Origin: Actinomycetes bacterium
GTDB lineage: Bacteria > Actinomycetota > Acidimicrobiia > Acidimicrobiales > Acidimicrobiaceae
Reading direction: 5' to 3'
Length of the DNA: 64,000 nucleotides
NCBI GenBank assembly: GCA_021805205.1
Contig: JAJZFV010000015.1
Span: forward strand, 1-64,000
The position numbers were made by a program, and so were the translations under genes. Below, in pieces: positions 41,897 through 52,008 of the stretch (position 1 is the stretch's first letter; every line of letters starts with the position of its first letter). The notes under the pieces were generated by a model. That model did no database searches and was not told where the DNA came from. It saw nothing but the letters and a program-made list of their open reading frames with translations.

Positions 41897-43132
41897 TTAG
41901 CTCAGGCTTTTTACAACCTCTTCTACGACCTCGGCTGCCCCACAGAGATCGGAGTACGAGAGGTAGCTAGCGGCAAATCCAAATCTAATCAAATCAGGGG
42001 TTCTAAAGTCCGGGACCACACCCCGCTCGATGAGCGCTGGGACTAATTGGCGGGCTTTGATGTGGCCCAGTGTCACGTGGGACCCCCTCACGAACCTCTC
42101 TCTTGGCGATTCAAGGCTAAATCCCAACTTTTCGAAGTGGTCGTCGAAGAGACTTATAAAGAAGTCCCCTAGCCCTCTCCCCTTTTCAGCAAGGTTACTC
42201 AATCCAGCTTCGGAGATAAGTTCTATGCCCTCTCGAACCAGGTACGTTCCAATTACATTCGGTGTACCGTTTGAAAACTTGCCAACACCTTTGCGCGGTC
42301 GATAGGTTGTCTCCATCTCGAACTGATCTGCCTGAGAGAACCACCCCTTTATGGGAGACTCCACTTGATCTACTACCTCGTGGCTTACATAGATGAAAGC
42401 AGGGGCGCCTGGCCCACCATTTAGATACTTATAGGTACATCCAACCCCAAAGAGTGATCCGCTATCATTCAAATTAACTTCAGTTGCTCCAACCGAGTGA
42501 CTCAAATCCCATACGACAATCGAGTCTCTCTCTGTTGCCAAGGCGTTTACAGCCTTCATGTCCACCTTTGCGCCACTTTTGTAAGAGACGTGAGATAGGC
42601 AGATCAAAGAGGGCCCCGCCGCAAGGTAATCTTTGAGTTCATCAAGGTCAACCCCCAAGCTCGAAGTGGTACGGACCATATGCCACGGTACTTCGAATCT
42701 CCTAGCGAGATCCGCTGTCAAATAAAGGTCAGTGGGAAAGTTATCCTCTTCGGTAACGATTTGTACACATTTACTACCCCTCGAGGCCATCAGGCCAACT
42801 GCTGCGTTGAGAGCCTTGTAAAGATTGGTGGTGGTGGAGTCAGCAATAAGAACTTCGCCCACGCCTGCGCCAAGGATAGTAGTAGCCAACAGATCTCCAA
42901 CCTCCATCGGAAGCCTCTGCCAATGCTCCCAGGAAGCTATAAGATCCTCACCCCACTCCCTGGCAACCACTCGATTCACGATCTCAATTGCATGCTTAGA
43001 AGGGCGCCCCAACGAGTTGCCGTCGAGATAGAACTTTCCATCGGCGTCGAAGTGAAATCGGTCTCTAAATCTAGCCAAATCGTCTAAAGCATCGAGATCT
43101 TGAGCCTTACTTAGACTGCTTGTTGCGCCCAC
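41897..43132 (-). CDS. kynU: Kynureninase
   Basis: This 411-residue PLP enzyme cleaves kynurenine to anthranilate and alanine. The PLP lysine is in GCTYKYLNGGPGAPAFIYVS. Other family blocks are FYLDGNSLGRPSK, WDLSHSVGATEVNLN and the C-terminal GSHVTLGH. It lies near a kynurenine-formamidase-like hydrolase gene (43984-44748) on the same strand. Together they would give steps two and three of tryptophan breakdown; no tryptophan dioxygenase is in the window. Confidence 0.94.
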   Translation of the reverse strand: MGATSSLSKAQDLDALDDLARFRDRFHFDADGKFYLDGNSLGRPSKHAIEIVNRVVAREWGEDLIASWEHWQRLPMEVGDLLATTILGAGVGEVLIADSTTTNLYKALNAAVGLMASRGSKCVQIVTEEDNFPTDLYLTADLARRFEVPWHMVRTTSSLGVDLDELKDYLAAGPSLICLSHVSYKSGAKVDMKAVNALATERDSIVVWDLSHSVGATEVNLNDSGSLFGVGCTYKYLNGGPGAPAFIYVSHEVVDQVESPIKGWFSQADQFEMETTYRPRKGVGKFSNGTPNVIGTYLVREGIELISEAGLSNLAEKGRGLGDFFISLFDDHFEKLGFSLESPRERFVRGSHVTLGHIKARQLVPALIERGVVPDFRTPDLIRFGFAASYLSYSDLCGAAEVVEEVVKSLS

Positions 43133-43196
43133 AAAGTGCCTTTCTTATCGTATTTCGACAAACTCTCCTAAAGAAGCTATGCAATTCAATTTAGAC

Positions 43197-43224
43197 TTGA
43201 CATCGATCATGGTGTCTATATGCT
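43197..43224 (+). promoter_or_regulatory. Sigma-70-type promoter of the lipoprotein gene
   Basis: A perfect TTGACA (43197-43202) is followed after 16 bases by TATGCT (43219-43224), 25 bases before ATG 43250. The leader would be short. Confidence 0.5.
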
Positions 43225-43249
43225 CATCTTTGCCCGTAAGCTTTGATCA

Positions 43250-43981
43250 ATGAAGACTTTGAAAATTCGGACTATCACGCCAATCGCATTAGCACTCGTC
43301 GCGAGTGCCTGCGGATCCGCGGCGACATCGGCAAATAGCATTACATCCCTCAACGCCGTCACGGCTGAGTCACAGGTAACCAAAGCGATCCTTGCCGAAT
43401 CAGGTGTTCATATGGACATCAAAGTAACACAAAATGGTGTGACCACCGAACAAGGGCTAGATGCGACAAAGACCATCTCCCAAAGAACGATAACCATCAA
43501 TGGCCAAACCGCAAAGATAATCATCACGCCGACCGCAGCTTATATCAACGCTCCGGAATCGATCCTCACTACAAACTTTGGCTTCACCGCTCAAGCCGCG
43601 GCCAACTTTGCCTCAAAGTGGCTATCGGTGGCAGCTGGAAACTCGGAGTACAGTGCTCTTTCAGCGGGGTCCACCATCACCAATATCGCACAAGCAGTCG
43701 CCTTGAGCTCACCGGTAAAACGTAGCCACTCTCCAATAAACGGAGTAAATGTGACCGAACTCTACGGGCAATCCATCGGAGGAAAGTTGGCACTTGAGGT
43801 ACCCAACGGGAGCGACCTACCTCTTATAGGCACTATCGCCAACTCAACGCTTGACGTTACTCTCACATTTTCAAATTGGGGCACAGCCGCCAAGATTACG
43901 CCGCCAACATCGGCGATTCCCCTAGCGGCCCCCACAGCTCCTACGGCATCTGCAGCACCGACGACTACTCCTGCTGGCTAA
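43250..43981 (+). CDS. Secreted lipoprotein, LppX/LprG-like fold possible
   Basis: This is a 243-residue protein. The signal peptide ends in a lipobox VASAC (Cys near residue 21), so the mature protein should be lipid-anchored. The body alternates beta strands (AKIIITPTAAYINAP, GVNVTELYGQSIGGKLALEV, STLDVTLTFSNWG) and ends in an Ala/Pro/Thr-rich tail. This recalls the LppX/LprG lipid-carrier family, but conservation is too weak to be sure. It ends two bases from the convergent hydrolase gene and is flanked by the two kynurenine genes. Confidence 0.75.
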   Translation: MKTLKIRTITPIALALVASACGSAATSANSITSLNAVTAESQVTKAILAESGVHMDIKVTQNGVTTEQGLDATKTISQRTITINGQTAKIIITPTAAYINAPESILTTNFGFTAQAAANFASKWLSVAAGNSEYSALSAGSTITNIAQAVALSSPVKRSHSPINGVNVTELYGQSIGGKLALEVPNGSDLPLIGTIANSTLDVTLTFSNWGTAAKITPPTSAIPLAAPTAPTASAAPTTTPAG

Positions 43982-43983
43982 AG

Positions 43984-44748
43984 CTACCTTTTAGTGATGT
44001 ATTCGACAACTTTTGCAATTGAAGACGAAGTTGTTGCAATAAGGTCCATATGATCCTCACCAGGGAAGTCAGCAAATTCGAGATCGACCCCTAACTCAAT
44101 AGCTCTTTCGATAAACGAAGTTGCAATGGAGGCCGGAACTACAGTATCTTGGCCTCCAGTTATAACCAACATAAACTCATCCCCTGAAAGGCGATGCCTT
44201 GGCGAAGAGGCCGACAAGAGCTCGGCCGAAGGATCATTTGTTACTCCCAAAAAGTCGCCAACTACGCCATCGCCAATTCGCTGCTTGAAGCCAATCTCGA
44301 GATCGAGAACTCCACCCAATGAGATGCCGTAAAACTTAGCGGGGATACTTTGCTTGGAAAAGTAAGAGGCAGCAAGAGCAGCCAGGTGTCCACCTGCAGA
44401 GTGGCCAACTATAAAAACATCGATAGGATCGGAAAAATCAAATCGCCGATCAAGGTCTTCAAAGATCTCATTGACAGCAGAAATAACGTCTTCAAAGGTG
44501 GTTGGCCAACCCCCACCACCACTCAAGCGGCGATATTCTATGTTGTATAGGGCATCAACGCTAGGCTTCAAGAAGTAACCAAGCTCTTTCATAAGCGATA
44601 AGTCGTAGGTTCCACGCCAAAATCCACCATGAATTAAAACAGCGACCTTGCGAACCGAGGTTGAACCCTCGTTATCTCCTTCAACGGCATCAATGAATTC
44701 GAAGTACTGACTCGAATCTGTACCATAGCTCGCCTTTACATAGTTCAT
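43984..44748 (-). CDS. Alpha/beta hydrolase, likely kynurenine formamidase
   Basis: This 254-residue hydrolase has the oxyanion motif HGGFWRGTYD and the nucleophile elbow GHSAGGHLAA. The catalytic Asp is in VITGGQDTVVPA and the His in FPGEDHMDL. HGGxW and the GHSAGGHL elbow are typical of the alpha/beta kynurenine formamidases and related esterases. Proximity to kynU supports that assignment, but substrate choice is inference. It starts 150 bases from a broken GntR-type regulator that may once have controlled it. Confidence 0.8.
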   Translation of the reverse strand: MNYVKASYGTDSSQYFEFIDAVEGDNEGSTSVRKVAVLIHGGFWRGTYDLSLMKELGYFLKPSVDALYNIEYRRLSGGGGWPTTFEDVISAVNEIFEDLDRRFDFSDPIDVFIVGHSAGGHLAALAASYFSKQSIPAKFYGISLGGVLDLEIGFKQRIGDGVVGDFLGVTNDPSAELLSASSPRHRLSGDEFMLVITGGQDTVVPASIATSFIERAIELGVDLEFADFPGEDHMDLIATTSSSIAKVVEYITKR

Positions 44749-44901
44749 AACAGAAATCTCCTACCTGACTGCACGATTCGATCCATACCTGGTGGCAATT
44801 GCCACACCATTATTTCACAATTGTATTAATTGGTTATAGGAAAAGCTCTTAGTTAAACAACCCTTGCCGACTTCGAAAGTTTCAAAAATGAGCTGTATAA
44901 A

Positions 44902-45560
44902 ATGCCATCCCTAAGTGATGAAATATACCGTAGACTTCGCGACGAGATTGTCGATGGCATATTTCCCGAGGGTGAGGCTTCGCGAGCAGTATCTAGCCGC
45001 CAGATACGGCACTTCACGAACCCCGGTCAGAAACGTGTTGCGGCGACTCGAAGGAGAAGGGGTCCTCTTAATCCAACAAAACCGAGGGGAACAGATACTC
45101 AATTGGGATAACAACGAGATCTCTGATATCTACGACCTACGGGCGGATATCGAGTCGCAGATGGCACGCATTGCTGCGACTAAGGCAAACGCTTGGCAGA
45201 TCGATACATTAAAGTCGATCTCGTCGCAGCAATCAAAAGCGGTAGCGACTAGCAGTCGCTACTTGGAAAACGTAGCTCAGCTCAACTACCGATTCCACAG
45301 CGCCGTGGCTCAGATTGCAAAGAGCAAGACGCTTTCGACGTGTCACGATAGCCTCATGCACAATAGGTCATCAAGGCAACGCTTCAAAAGATGGACGACG
45401 ATAAAGTCGTAAGATCGCCAGACCAACACATCGAGATAATCGAAGCTTTTGAAGCCCACGATCCCAAATGGGCCGCCTCCATCGCACGTGCCCAAATCTT
45501 AGGTGCAAAGCGCTTTTTTGATTCAAAGACTCGAGGTACGTTAGCCGCCCAGATAGGAGC
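44902..45560 (+). pseudogene. Broken GntR/FadR-type regulator
   Basis: Three frames together give a GntR regulator. The first (from 44902) gives SLSDEIYRRLRDEIVDGIFPEG. The second (44970-45412) gives LREQYLAARYGTSRTPVRNVLRRLEGEGVL and the start of the FCD ligand domain (EISDIYDLRADIESQMAR, NYRFHSAVAQIAKS). The third (from 45391) gives DQHIEIIEAFEAHDPKWAASIARAQI, the FCD end. Two frameshifts, near 44970 and 45380, break it. The last frame stays open to 45705, antisense to mdh. Sequencing error at both sites is possible but two independent events make decay likely. Confidence 0.75.
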
Positions 45561-45574
45561 AAAAGAAGGGGGAG

Positions 45575-45612
45575 CAAAAAAGTTGAGAGACCCCTTGCGA
45601 GACCTCTCAACT
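45575..45612 (-). terminator. Intrinsic terminator after mdh
   Basis: On the minus strand AGTTGAGAG and CTCTCAACT form a 9-bp stem followed by six T residues, 35 bases beyond the mdh stop. Confidence 0.85.
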
Positions 45613-45646
45613 CCACTTGAATCAGCGATCGGCTGCCTTGTGTCGA

Positions 45647-46639
45647 TTACGCTCCTAAGATTGCCTCAACTTCAGCTCTCTCGCCAATCAATTCATCGCG
45701 AGTAACATCGATCTTGGAACGAGCAAAGTCGTTTACCTCAAAGCCCTCAACTACACTCCAACTCTCGCCGTCGCTTCGAATTGGAAACCCAAATTGCAGC
45801 CCCTCTGGAATTCCGTATTCGCCATGCGAAACAACGGCGAGTGAAACGCAACCTCCATCTTGGGTTGGATTTACAACAGAACGCACTGAGTCGATGGCTG
45901 CGTTCGCAGCAGATGCCGCCGAAGAAGCACCTCTTGCCTCAATGATCGCAGCTCCACGCTTTTGCACAGTCGAGATAAAGCCATCGTGAAGCCATTCATG
46001 ATCACTGATGACCTCAATTGCACTCTTTGAGCCGATCTTGGCGTTGAAGAAGTCAGGAAATTGAGTAGCTGAGTGGTTTCCCCAAATCGCTACGTTCGAC
46101 ACCTCAGAGATGTCAACCCCCGCCTTGGTCGCGAGTTGGCTCACTGCCCGATTCTGATCGAGTCGCGTCATTGCGAAGAAGCGCTCTGCAGGAATATCCT
46201 TTGCCGCACTGCGTGCGATATAAGCATTGGTATTGCAGGGGTTTCCAACTACGAGCACTCGAACGTCAGATGCCGCGTGGTCATTGATAGCAGCTCCTTG
46301 GGGTCCGAAGATCTTGCCATTTACCGAAAGCAGATCTCCACGTTCCATACCCGCCTTGCGTGGCATTGCGCCAACCAAGAGGGCCCAATTTACTCCGTCA
46401 AAACCAGTAGCTAGATCACTCGTCAGCGTCATACCCGAAAGTAGAGGAAATGCGCAGTCGTCAAGCTCCATAGCAACGCCTTCAAGTGCCTTCATTGCCG
46501 GCTCAATCTCAATTAGTTTGAGATGAACCGGTTGATCGTCGCCGAAAAGAGCGCCGGATGCAATCCTAAAGAGCAACGAATAGCTTATTTGTCCAGCGGC
46601 GCCGGTTACAGCCACAACCTTTGGTGCCTTCTTTGTCAC
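45647..46639 (-). CDS. mdh: Malate dehydrogenase
   Basis: This 330-residue NAD-dependent enzyme interconverts malate and oxaloacetate. It has [19 protein letters not shown] at the nucleotide site, [17 protein letters not shown] with the substrate Arg, [12 protein letters not shown], and the catalytic His in [11 protein letters not shown]. Length and motifs match the cytosolic-type (MDH2-like) bacterial enzyme. It is followed by a strong terminator and lies 44 bases downstream of icd, so the two are probably co-transcribed. Confidence 0.96.
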   Translation of the reverse strand: MTKKAPKVVAVTGAAGQISYSLLFRIASGALFGDDQPVHLKLIEIEPAMKALEGVAMELDDCAFPLLSGMTLTSDLATGFDGVNWALLVGAMPRKAGMERGDLLSVNGKIFGPQGAAINDHAASDVRVLVVGNPCNTNAYIARSAAKDIPAERFFAMTRLDQNRAVSQLATKAGVDISEVSNVAIWGNHSATQFPDFFNAKIGSKSAIEVISDHEWLHDGFISTVQKRGAAIIEARGASSAASAANAAIDSVRSVVNPTQDGGCVSLAVVSHGEYGIPEGLQFGFPIRSDGESWSVVEGFEVNDFARSKIDVTRDELIGERAEVEAILGA

Positions 46640-46683
46640 CGATTTACTCCTATTTTTTCAACCAAAAAACCAATAGCGACGGG

Positions 46684-47880
46684 CTACAGACGGTCAACGA
46701 TCGCTGAGGCGAACTCTGAGCACTTCACTTCAGTTGCACCTTCCATGAGGCGCGCGAAGTCGTAGGTAACGATCTTGTCTGCGATCGTCGCCTCAAGAGC
46801 GGTGACGATATCATCGGCAGCCTCTTGCCACCCTAAGTGCTCGAACATCATAACTCCGGAGAGGATCACAGAGCCAGGATTGACCTTGTCTTGTCCTGCA
46901 TATTTTGGAGCAGTTCCGTGCGTTGCTTCGAAGATGCCATGCCCGGTGATGTAGTTGATATTTCCACCTGGAGCGATTCCGATACCACCCACCTGGGCCG
47001 CAAGGGCATCAGATAGGTAGTCGCCATTCAAGTTCATAGTTGCTATAACATCGAACTCATCCGGACGGGTAAGGACTTGCTGTAGGGTGATGTCGGCGAT
47101 TGCATCCTTTACGAGAATCTTGTCGCCAGGCTTTCCACCGCAATCATCCCAACCAACCGCAACATCGCTGTATTCGTTACGGACTAACTCATAGCCCCAG
47201 TTTCTAAATGCGCCTTCGGTGTACTTCATGATGTTGCCCTTGTGGACCATGGTAACGCTCTTTCGCCCACGTCGAATGGCGTACTCGATGGATGCACGGA
47301 TCAACCTCTCGGAACCGGTCTTGGATACAGGCTTTACGCCGACTCCTGAATCACTTCGAATATCCCACCCAAACTCATCGCGAAGAAATCCGAGTAACTT
47401 CTTAGCGTTAGCGCTCTCAGCCTCGAACTCATATCCGGCATAGACATCTTCAGTATTTTCCCTGAATATGACCATGTCCACTTTTTCGGGATGAACCACT
47501 GGAGAAGGTACTCCCTTGAACCATCGCACTGGCCTCAAGCAGACGTAGAGATCTAATATCTGCCTCAGGGCCACATTTAGAGATCTGATTCCTCCGCCGA
47601 TCGGGGTGGTAAGTGGTCCTTTGATGCCGATCAAAAGGTCGCGAAAGTCCTCGACAGTCTGCTCTGGAAGCCAACTGCCTGTCTCCTTGAAGGCCTTCTC
47701 GCCTGCAAGTACTTCCTTCCAAGCAATGTTCTTGCCATACTTTTTGGCAGCTGCATCCATAACTAGCTGGGCAGCGGGCCAGATATCTACACCGGTGCCG
47801 TCCCCTTCGATAAAGGGGATAATTGGCTCATCGGGAACGTTTAGGGTGCCATCAGGCGACATAGTAATTTTTTCAGCCAT
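46684..47880 (-). CDS. icd: Isocitrate dehydrogenase
   Basis: This 398-residue enzyme makes 2-oxoglutarate from isocitrate. Motifs are [16 protein letters not shown] at the start, [19 protein letters not shown] with the substrate-binding Ser that is phosphorylated in some bacteria, [11 protein letters not shown], and the C-terminal [19 protein letters not shown]. The homodimeric E. coli-like form is indicated. Use of NADP is probable from the overall type but I did not fix it by residue. It heads the icd-mdh pair. Confidence 0.95.
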   Translation of the reverse strand: MAEKITMSPDGTLNVPDEPIIPFIEGDGTGVDIWPAAQLVMDAAAKKYGKNIAWKEVLAGEKAFKETGSWLPEQTVEDFRDLLIGIKGPLTTPIGGGIRSLNVALRQILDLYVCLRPVRWFKGVPSPVVHPEKVDMVIFRENTEDVYAGYEFEAESANAKKLLGFLRDEFGWDIRSDSGVGVKPVSKTGSERLIRASIEYAIRRGRKSVTMVHKGNIMKYTEGAFRNWGYELVRNEYSDVAVGWDDCGGKPGDKILVKDAIADITLQQVLTRPDEFDVIATMNLNGDYLSDALAAQVGGIGIAPGGNINYITGHGIFEATHGTAPKYAGQDKVNPGSVILSGVMMFEHLGWQEAADDIVTALEATIADKIVTYDFARLMEGATEVKCSEFASAIVDRL

Positions 47881-47937
47881 AGATGGTGATATTACTAGTT
47901 ATTTCTCCGCAACGCTAAACGAAGCCCTACGCACGCA

Positions 47938-48810
47938 TTAGCGAAGTAAGTTGCCCTTGACTGCCTCGAAGATATCCAAGGTTGTGGAGGCTTGATTCAT
48001 CGTAAATATATGCACCCCAGGAACTCCGGCCTCTAGGAGAGTCAGACTTAGCTCTATCGCGACCTCAGTCCCGGCCTTCTTGAAGTCTTCAGGAGAATCT
48101 TCATAGGGTTGAAGACGTTCGACGACGGTCGCAGGGATCTCGGTTCCCGAGAGTTGGGCCATCTTCTGCAAAGTAGAGTACGACGTGGGAGCCATTATCC
48201 CCGGTATCACTGGTTTATCCACCCCAAGGTGCATCAGATCGTCGACCAGTCTCAAATAGTCGCTAGAGCGATAGAAGAACTGAGTAATCGCAAAGTCGGC
48301 AACCCTCAACTTCTCCGCAAGATGCTTACGATCCTCTTCCAATGAACAGGAGTCGGGATGCCCACCTGGATGCGCCGCAACTCCAACGCACATCGAAAAT
48401 TCGTCCTTTGCAAACTCCGCGAGTTGAATTGCTCGTGAGAACTCTCCGACTTCAAAGCGACCGCTACCTTCAATTGGAGGATCGCCCCTTAGCGCCAGCA
48501 AATTCTCAATTCCATGGTCACGGTAACGGCCAAGAATGGCCCGAAGTTCAGCTTCGCTGTGGGAGGCAGTAACTAGATGGGCGACTGGATTGAGGTTGAA
48601 TTGTCTGTCGAGCTTGATAACAAGATCATGGGTATTATCCCGGGTAGATCCCCCTGCGCCGTAGGTAATGGAGGCAAAGTCTATATCAACGTGGGAAAAG
48701 ACGCTAAGCGCCTCGGCGAGCTTCCTCTCGGAGGTGGAGGTGCGAGGTGGCCATAGTTCAATGGAAAATAGCGCTCCCGAACTTCTTTTGATCAGATCAT
48801 TAATCTTCAA
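47938..48810 (-). CDS. metF: Methylenetetrahydrofolate reductase
   Basis: This 290-residue flavoenzyme reduces 5,10-methylene-THF to 5-methyl-THF for methionine synthesis. Blocks visible are FSIELWPPRT with the catalytic Glu, ITYGAGGSTRD, HLVTASHSEAEL, LALRGDPP, AHPGGHPDS and ITQFFYRSSDYLRLVDD. It lies 23 bases downstream of folD, which makes its substrate's partner form, so the run purN-purH-folD-metF is one coherent one-carbon operon. Confidence 0.95.
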   Translation of the reverse strand: MKINDLIKRSSGALFSIELWPPRTSTSERKLAEALSVFSHVDIDFASITYGAGGSTRDNTHDLVIKLDRQFNLNPVAHLVTASHSEAELRAILGRYRDHGIENLLALRGDPPIEGSGRFEVGEFSRAIQLAEFAKDEFSMCVGVAAHPGGHPDSCSLEEDRKHLAEKLRVADFAITQFFYRSSDYLRLVDDLMHLGVDKPVIPGIMAPTSYSTLQKMAQLSGTEIPATVVERLQPYEDSPEDFKKAGTEVAIELSLTLLEAGVPGVHIFTMNQASTTLDIFEAVKGNLLR

Positions 48811-48833
48811 CGTCTCTTCATTTCGTCATATCT

Positions 48834-49688
48834 CTAATGGCGCTTTTGCGCTGCGCTTACAGTATTTTTCAAAAGCATTGCACGGGTCATGGGCCCCACG
48901 CCACCGACGCGCGGCGTAACAGCACTTGCAACTTCAGCGACGTCATCAGCGACGTCTGAAGCCAATTTTCCGTTAACGAAGGGTGTTCCTGCACCAACTA
49001 CAACAGCACCGCCCTTGATCATCGAGGCGTCGATCAAATTCGCCACTCCTGCAGCCGCCACGACCACGTCACCCTCTCTAACAACAGAAGCCATATCTTT
49101 GCTCCCGGTGTGACAGACCGTAACGGTAGCGTTACAGTCAGGTCGCTTTGAGGCAAGCAGGAGGGCAAGTGGCCTTCCAATCGTAAGTCCCCGGCCGACA
49201 ACAACTACGTGTCGTCCTTCAACCTCAATTTCATAGTGCGCTAGCAACCGCACAATGCCTGCAGGGGTGCATGGAAGGGGCGCCTCTTCAGACATTACAA
49301 GCTTCCCAAGGTTGACAGGATGAAGTCCATCTACGTCCTTTTGTGGATCGATCGCAAGGAGGGCCTCAAGTTGATTTAAGTGCTTTGGAATTGGAAGTTG
49401 GAGCAAGATCGAGTCCACTTCAACGTTGTCGTTGAATGAGGCGATCACATCGAGGAGACTGTCAAAGGTCGAATTGGCCGACAGGTGTCTGTGGTGCGAG
49501 ACAATACCCACCTCCTCGCAGTCGCGGTGCTTCATCGCGACATACTTTGAGCTCGAAGGATCATCGCCCACCAATATTGTTCCAAGTCCCGGAACGATAC
49601 CACGCGTCTTCAACTTCAGGACCTCTTGAGCTACCTCTTCCTTGACCGCTGCCGCTACTAAATTGCCATCCAGGACTCTTGCCGACAT
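48834..49688 (-). CDS. folD: Methylenetetrahydrofolate dehydrogenase/cyclohydrolase
   Basis: This 284-residue bifunctional enzyme interconverts methylene-, methenyl- and 10-formyl-THF. Motifs are YVAMKHRDCEEVGI with the catalytic Lys, ILLQLPIPKHL, DVDGLHPVN, VVGRGLTIGRPLALLL and the end TPRVGGVGPMTRAMLLKNT. It supplies 10-formyl-THF for PurN and PurH encoded just upstream (17 bases from purH). Confidence 0.96.
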   Translation of the reverse strand: MSARVLDGNLVAAAVKEEVAQEVLKLKTRGIVPGLGTILVGDDPSSSKYVAMKHRDCEEVGIVSHHRHLSANSTFDSLLDVIASFNDNVEVDSILLQLPIPKHLNQLEALLAIDPQKDVDGLHPVNLGKLVMSEEAPLPCTPAGIVRLLAHYEIEVEGRHVVVVGRGLTIGRPLALLLASKRPDCNATVTVCHTGSKDMASVVREGDVVVAAAGVANLIDASMIKGGAVVVGAGTPFVNGKLASDVADDVAEVASAVTPRVGGVGPMTRAMLLKNTVSAAQKRH

Positions 49689-49705
49689 TGAATCTCCTTA
49701 TATGA

Positions 49706-51214
49706 TCAGTGCTTAAAGTGACGCTCACCGGTAAAGATGAGGGTTACACCCACTTCGTTAGCAGCATCAATAACTTTTTGATCGTTTATGGAACCACCGG
49801 GCGAGACGATGGTCGAAATTCCAGCATTGGCGAGTGTAAGCATTCCGTCAGGAAACGGGAAAAATGCATCGCTCGCTGCTACCGCGCCGCGGACGTTTTC
49901 GCCGGCTTTTTCGATGGCAATCCGCGAGGAGTCGAGGCGATTCTGCTGTCCCGCTCCAATCCCGACTGCCATTCGATCCTTGGCGATAACAATCGCATTC
50001 GAAGAAGTTCTAGCACAAACCTTCCAAGCGACCTCAATATCACTCCAGTTGAGATCAGCGGCCGAAGAAGCGGTAACGACCTTCCACGACTCTACCTGAG
50101 ATATGAACCTATCGGCCTCTTGTACCAGGGCAGCGCCTCCGAGGGTTCGAATCTGAACTTCGATCTCATCGGGAGCTTCAGCTTGTACAAAACGGGTATT
50201 TTTACGCTTTGAGGAGAGGAGTGCCAAGGCTTCTGGGCTGTAGCCGTAGGCTATTACTACATCAGCTTTAGGATTGGCGACGATCGCCTCAGCAAGTTCC
50301 AAATCCACGACTCGGTTGATTGCAACGATTCCACCAAAGGCGGAGACGGGATCGCACTCGAAGGCTCGCCTGTAGCTCTCAGAGGCACTTGATGAGATCG
50401 AAAATCCGCTGGGGTTAGCGTGTTTGATTATCGCTACGGTGGGATCGCTATTGAATTCATGCACCAGCCTCCAGGCAGCATCCGCATCGTAGATATTCAA
50501 GTAGCTAAGTTCGATACCGCTCAAGAGCTCCATAGAGTCAAGCCAGCTCTTCTTGCCAGCGATCTTGTAGAGCGCTCCCACTTGATGCGGATTTTCGCCA
50601 TACCGAAGCGACTTACTCTTTTCGAGAGATAAGGTCATGCGCGTCGGCGGAAACTCATCGGTGGTAAGCCAACTAGCGATCAGTGAATCGTATCGGGAGA
50701 GGTGAGAAAAAGCCTTGGCCGCAAGGCTCTTCTTGAATTCATAGTCATCGACACCTGCGCTAATCTGAGATAAAACTCGGCCGTAGTCGCTTGGATCGAC
50801 CACCACAAAGACGTGCTTATGGTTCTTTGCCGCAGCTCGAACCATCGTTGGTCCACCTACATCGATCGTCTCGATCGATGGGCTATCTTCAAATGGATAG
50901 AGGTTACAAGCGACTAAGTCGATCGTCTCAATTTGGGCCGACTCGAGATCTTCAAAGTGGCTCTGTAGATCTCGATTGGCAAGAATCCCTCCGTGGATCT
51001 TAGGATGCAATGTCTTTACTCGGCCATCTAACATCTCCGGAAACCCAGTAACGTCCTCAACCGTTAGGTGAGAGACGTTCGCATCCTCCAAGGCAACCGA
51101 GGTTCCTCCAGATGCGACAACCTCAAAACCTAGTTCGATTAATCCCCTAGCGAATTCTACAATTCCGTCTTTTTTATATACCGATAGAAGCGCCTTCAAA
51201 GCGATTCCTTTCAT
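49706..51214 (-). CDS. purH: Bifunctional AICAR formyltransferase/IMP cyclohydrolase
   Basis: This 502-residue enzyme does the last two steps of IMP synthesis. The N-terminal MGS-fold cyclohydrolase shows VVASGGTSVALEDANV and DGRVKTLHPKIHGGIL. The C-terminal AICAR transformylase shows LRYGENPHQVGALY, IIKHANPSGFS and DAFFPFPDG. A TTG five codons inside (51199) follows AAAGGA and may be the true start. purN lies ten bases upstream. Confidence 0.96.
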   Translation of the reverse strand: MKGIALKALLSVYKKDGIVEFARGLIELGFEVVASGGTSVALEDANVSHLTVEDVTGFPEMLDGRVKTLHPKIHGGILANRDLQSHFEDLESAQIETIDLVACNLYPFEDSPSIETIDVGGPTMVRAAAKNHKHVFVVVDPSDYGRVLSQISAGVDDYEFKKSLAAKAFSHLSRYDSLIASWLTTDEFPPTRMTLSLEKSKSLRYGENPHQVGALYKIAGKKSWLDSMELLSGIELSYLNIYDADAAWRLVHEFNSDPTVAIIKHANPSGFSISSSASESYRRAFECDPVSAFGGIVAINRVVDLELAEAIVANPKADVVIAYGYSPEALALLSSKRKNTRFVQAEAPDEIEVQIRTLGGAALVQEADRFISQVESWKVVTASSAADLNWSDIEVAWKVCARTSSNAIVIAKDRMAVGIGAGQQNRLDSSRIAIEKAGENVRGAVAASDAFFPFPDGMLTLANAGISTIVSPGGSINDQKVIDAANEVGVTLIFTGERHFKH

Positions 51215-51223
51215 CTAGGAGTG

Positions 51224-51826
51224 CTACTCATTAATCTTTGGATAGTTGCGATACTGCCCGATCGAACCGCGATCTAGAAAGTCGTTGTAGAGCTTTATCG
51301 TCTCGGGATAGAGGGATCGCTCAACCTCTTTAATCCGTTCGTGCAACGTCGCAGCCGAATCGTCTTCATATACTTCTACTGCCCTTTGAGCCAAAATGGG
51401 CCCCGCATCTACCTCAACCGTGGCAAGATGCACAGTGCACCCCGTTACCATAACCCCAAAGTCGAGAGCAGCTTCAACCGCGTGCCACCCCGTAAATGAC
51501 GGAAGCAATGATGGATGGGTATTTAAAATGCGAGCTTTGTAGTGTCGGTGCAGCTCTTCAGTGACGATTGTTCCAAATCCTGCCATGGCAATCAATTCAA
51601 TCCCCTCGTCTAAAAGAGATTTAGCCAAACCCTCGCTGTAGTTCCGTCTATCGAACGAAGCACCCCATTCGGAGCGGTACATCGAGATGACCTTAATCCC
51701 CGCAGATTTAGCGACTTCTTCGGCGCGACAGGGCCGATCCACTACCACTAGGGAAACTTGAACATCGCTTGCGACGATTGACTCTAATATCGTGCCACTA
51801 CCCGAGGCTAAAACAGCGATTTTCAC
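51224..51826 (-). CDS. purN: Phosphoribosylglycinamide formyltransferase
   Basis: This protein of about 200 residues formylates GAR with 10-formyl-THF. The family motifs are ASGSGTILESI at the start, YSEGLAKSLLDEGIELIAMAGF, ILNTHPSLLPSFTGWHAVEAAL with the catalytic Asn and His, and VTGCTVHLATVEVDAGPILAQ with the catalytic Asp. GTG 51826 is chosen because AAAGGA lies ahead and homologues start with KIAVLASGSG. It is first in the purN-purH-folD-metF run. Confidence 0.93.
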   Translation of the reverse strand: MKIAVLASGSGTILESIVASDVQVSLVVVDRPCRAEEVAKSAGIKVISMYRSEWGASFDRRNYSEGLAKSLLDEGIELIAMAGFGTIVTEELHRHYKARILNTHPSLLPSFTGWHAVEAALDFGVMVTGCTVHLATVEVDAGPILAQRAVEVYEDDSAATLHERIKEVERSLYPETIKLYNDFLDRGSIGQYRNYPKINE

Positions 51827-52008
51827 GTTGATACATCCTAAAGGCTCAAAGGCTCGCAACTACTTAGTGAAAAGCGATTCCCTAATCGCCCGCTGTCAGA
51901 TCGATGCTAGGCCACAATGAACACATGGGATAAGTGGTCGCTCAAGCAAGTAAACAACTAGCCCATTACTGCCATACGACTCTATGAGACACTACCTTTT
52001 CCCCGTCC

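Noticed and set aside
45391-45705. Independent 104-residue gene
   Set aside because: Its first part is the C-terminal FCD piece of the broken GntR regulator, and its last part crosses the mdh terminator and is antisense to mdh.
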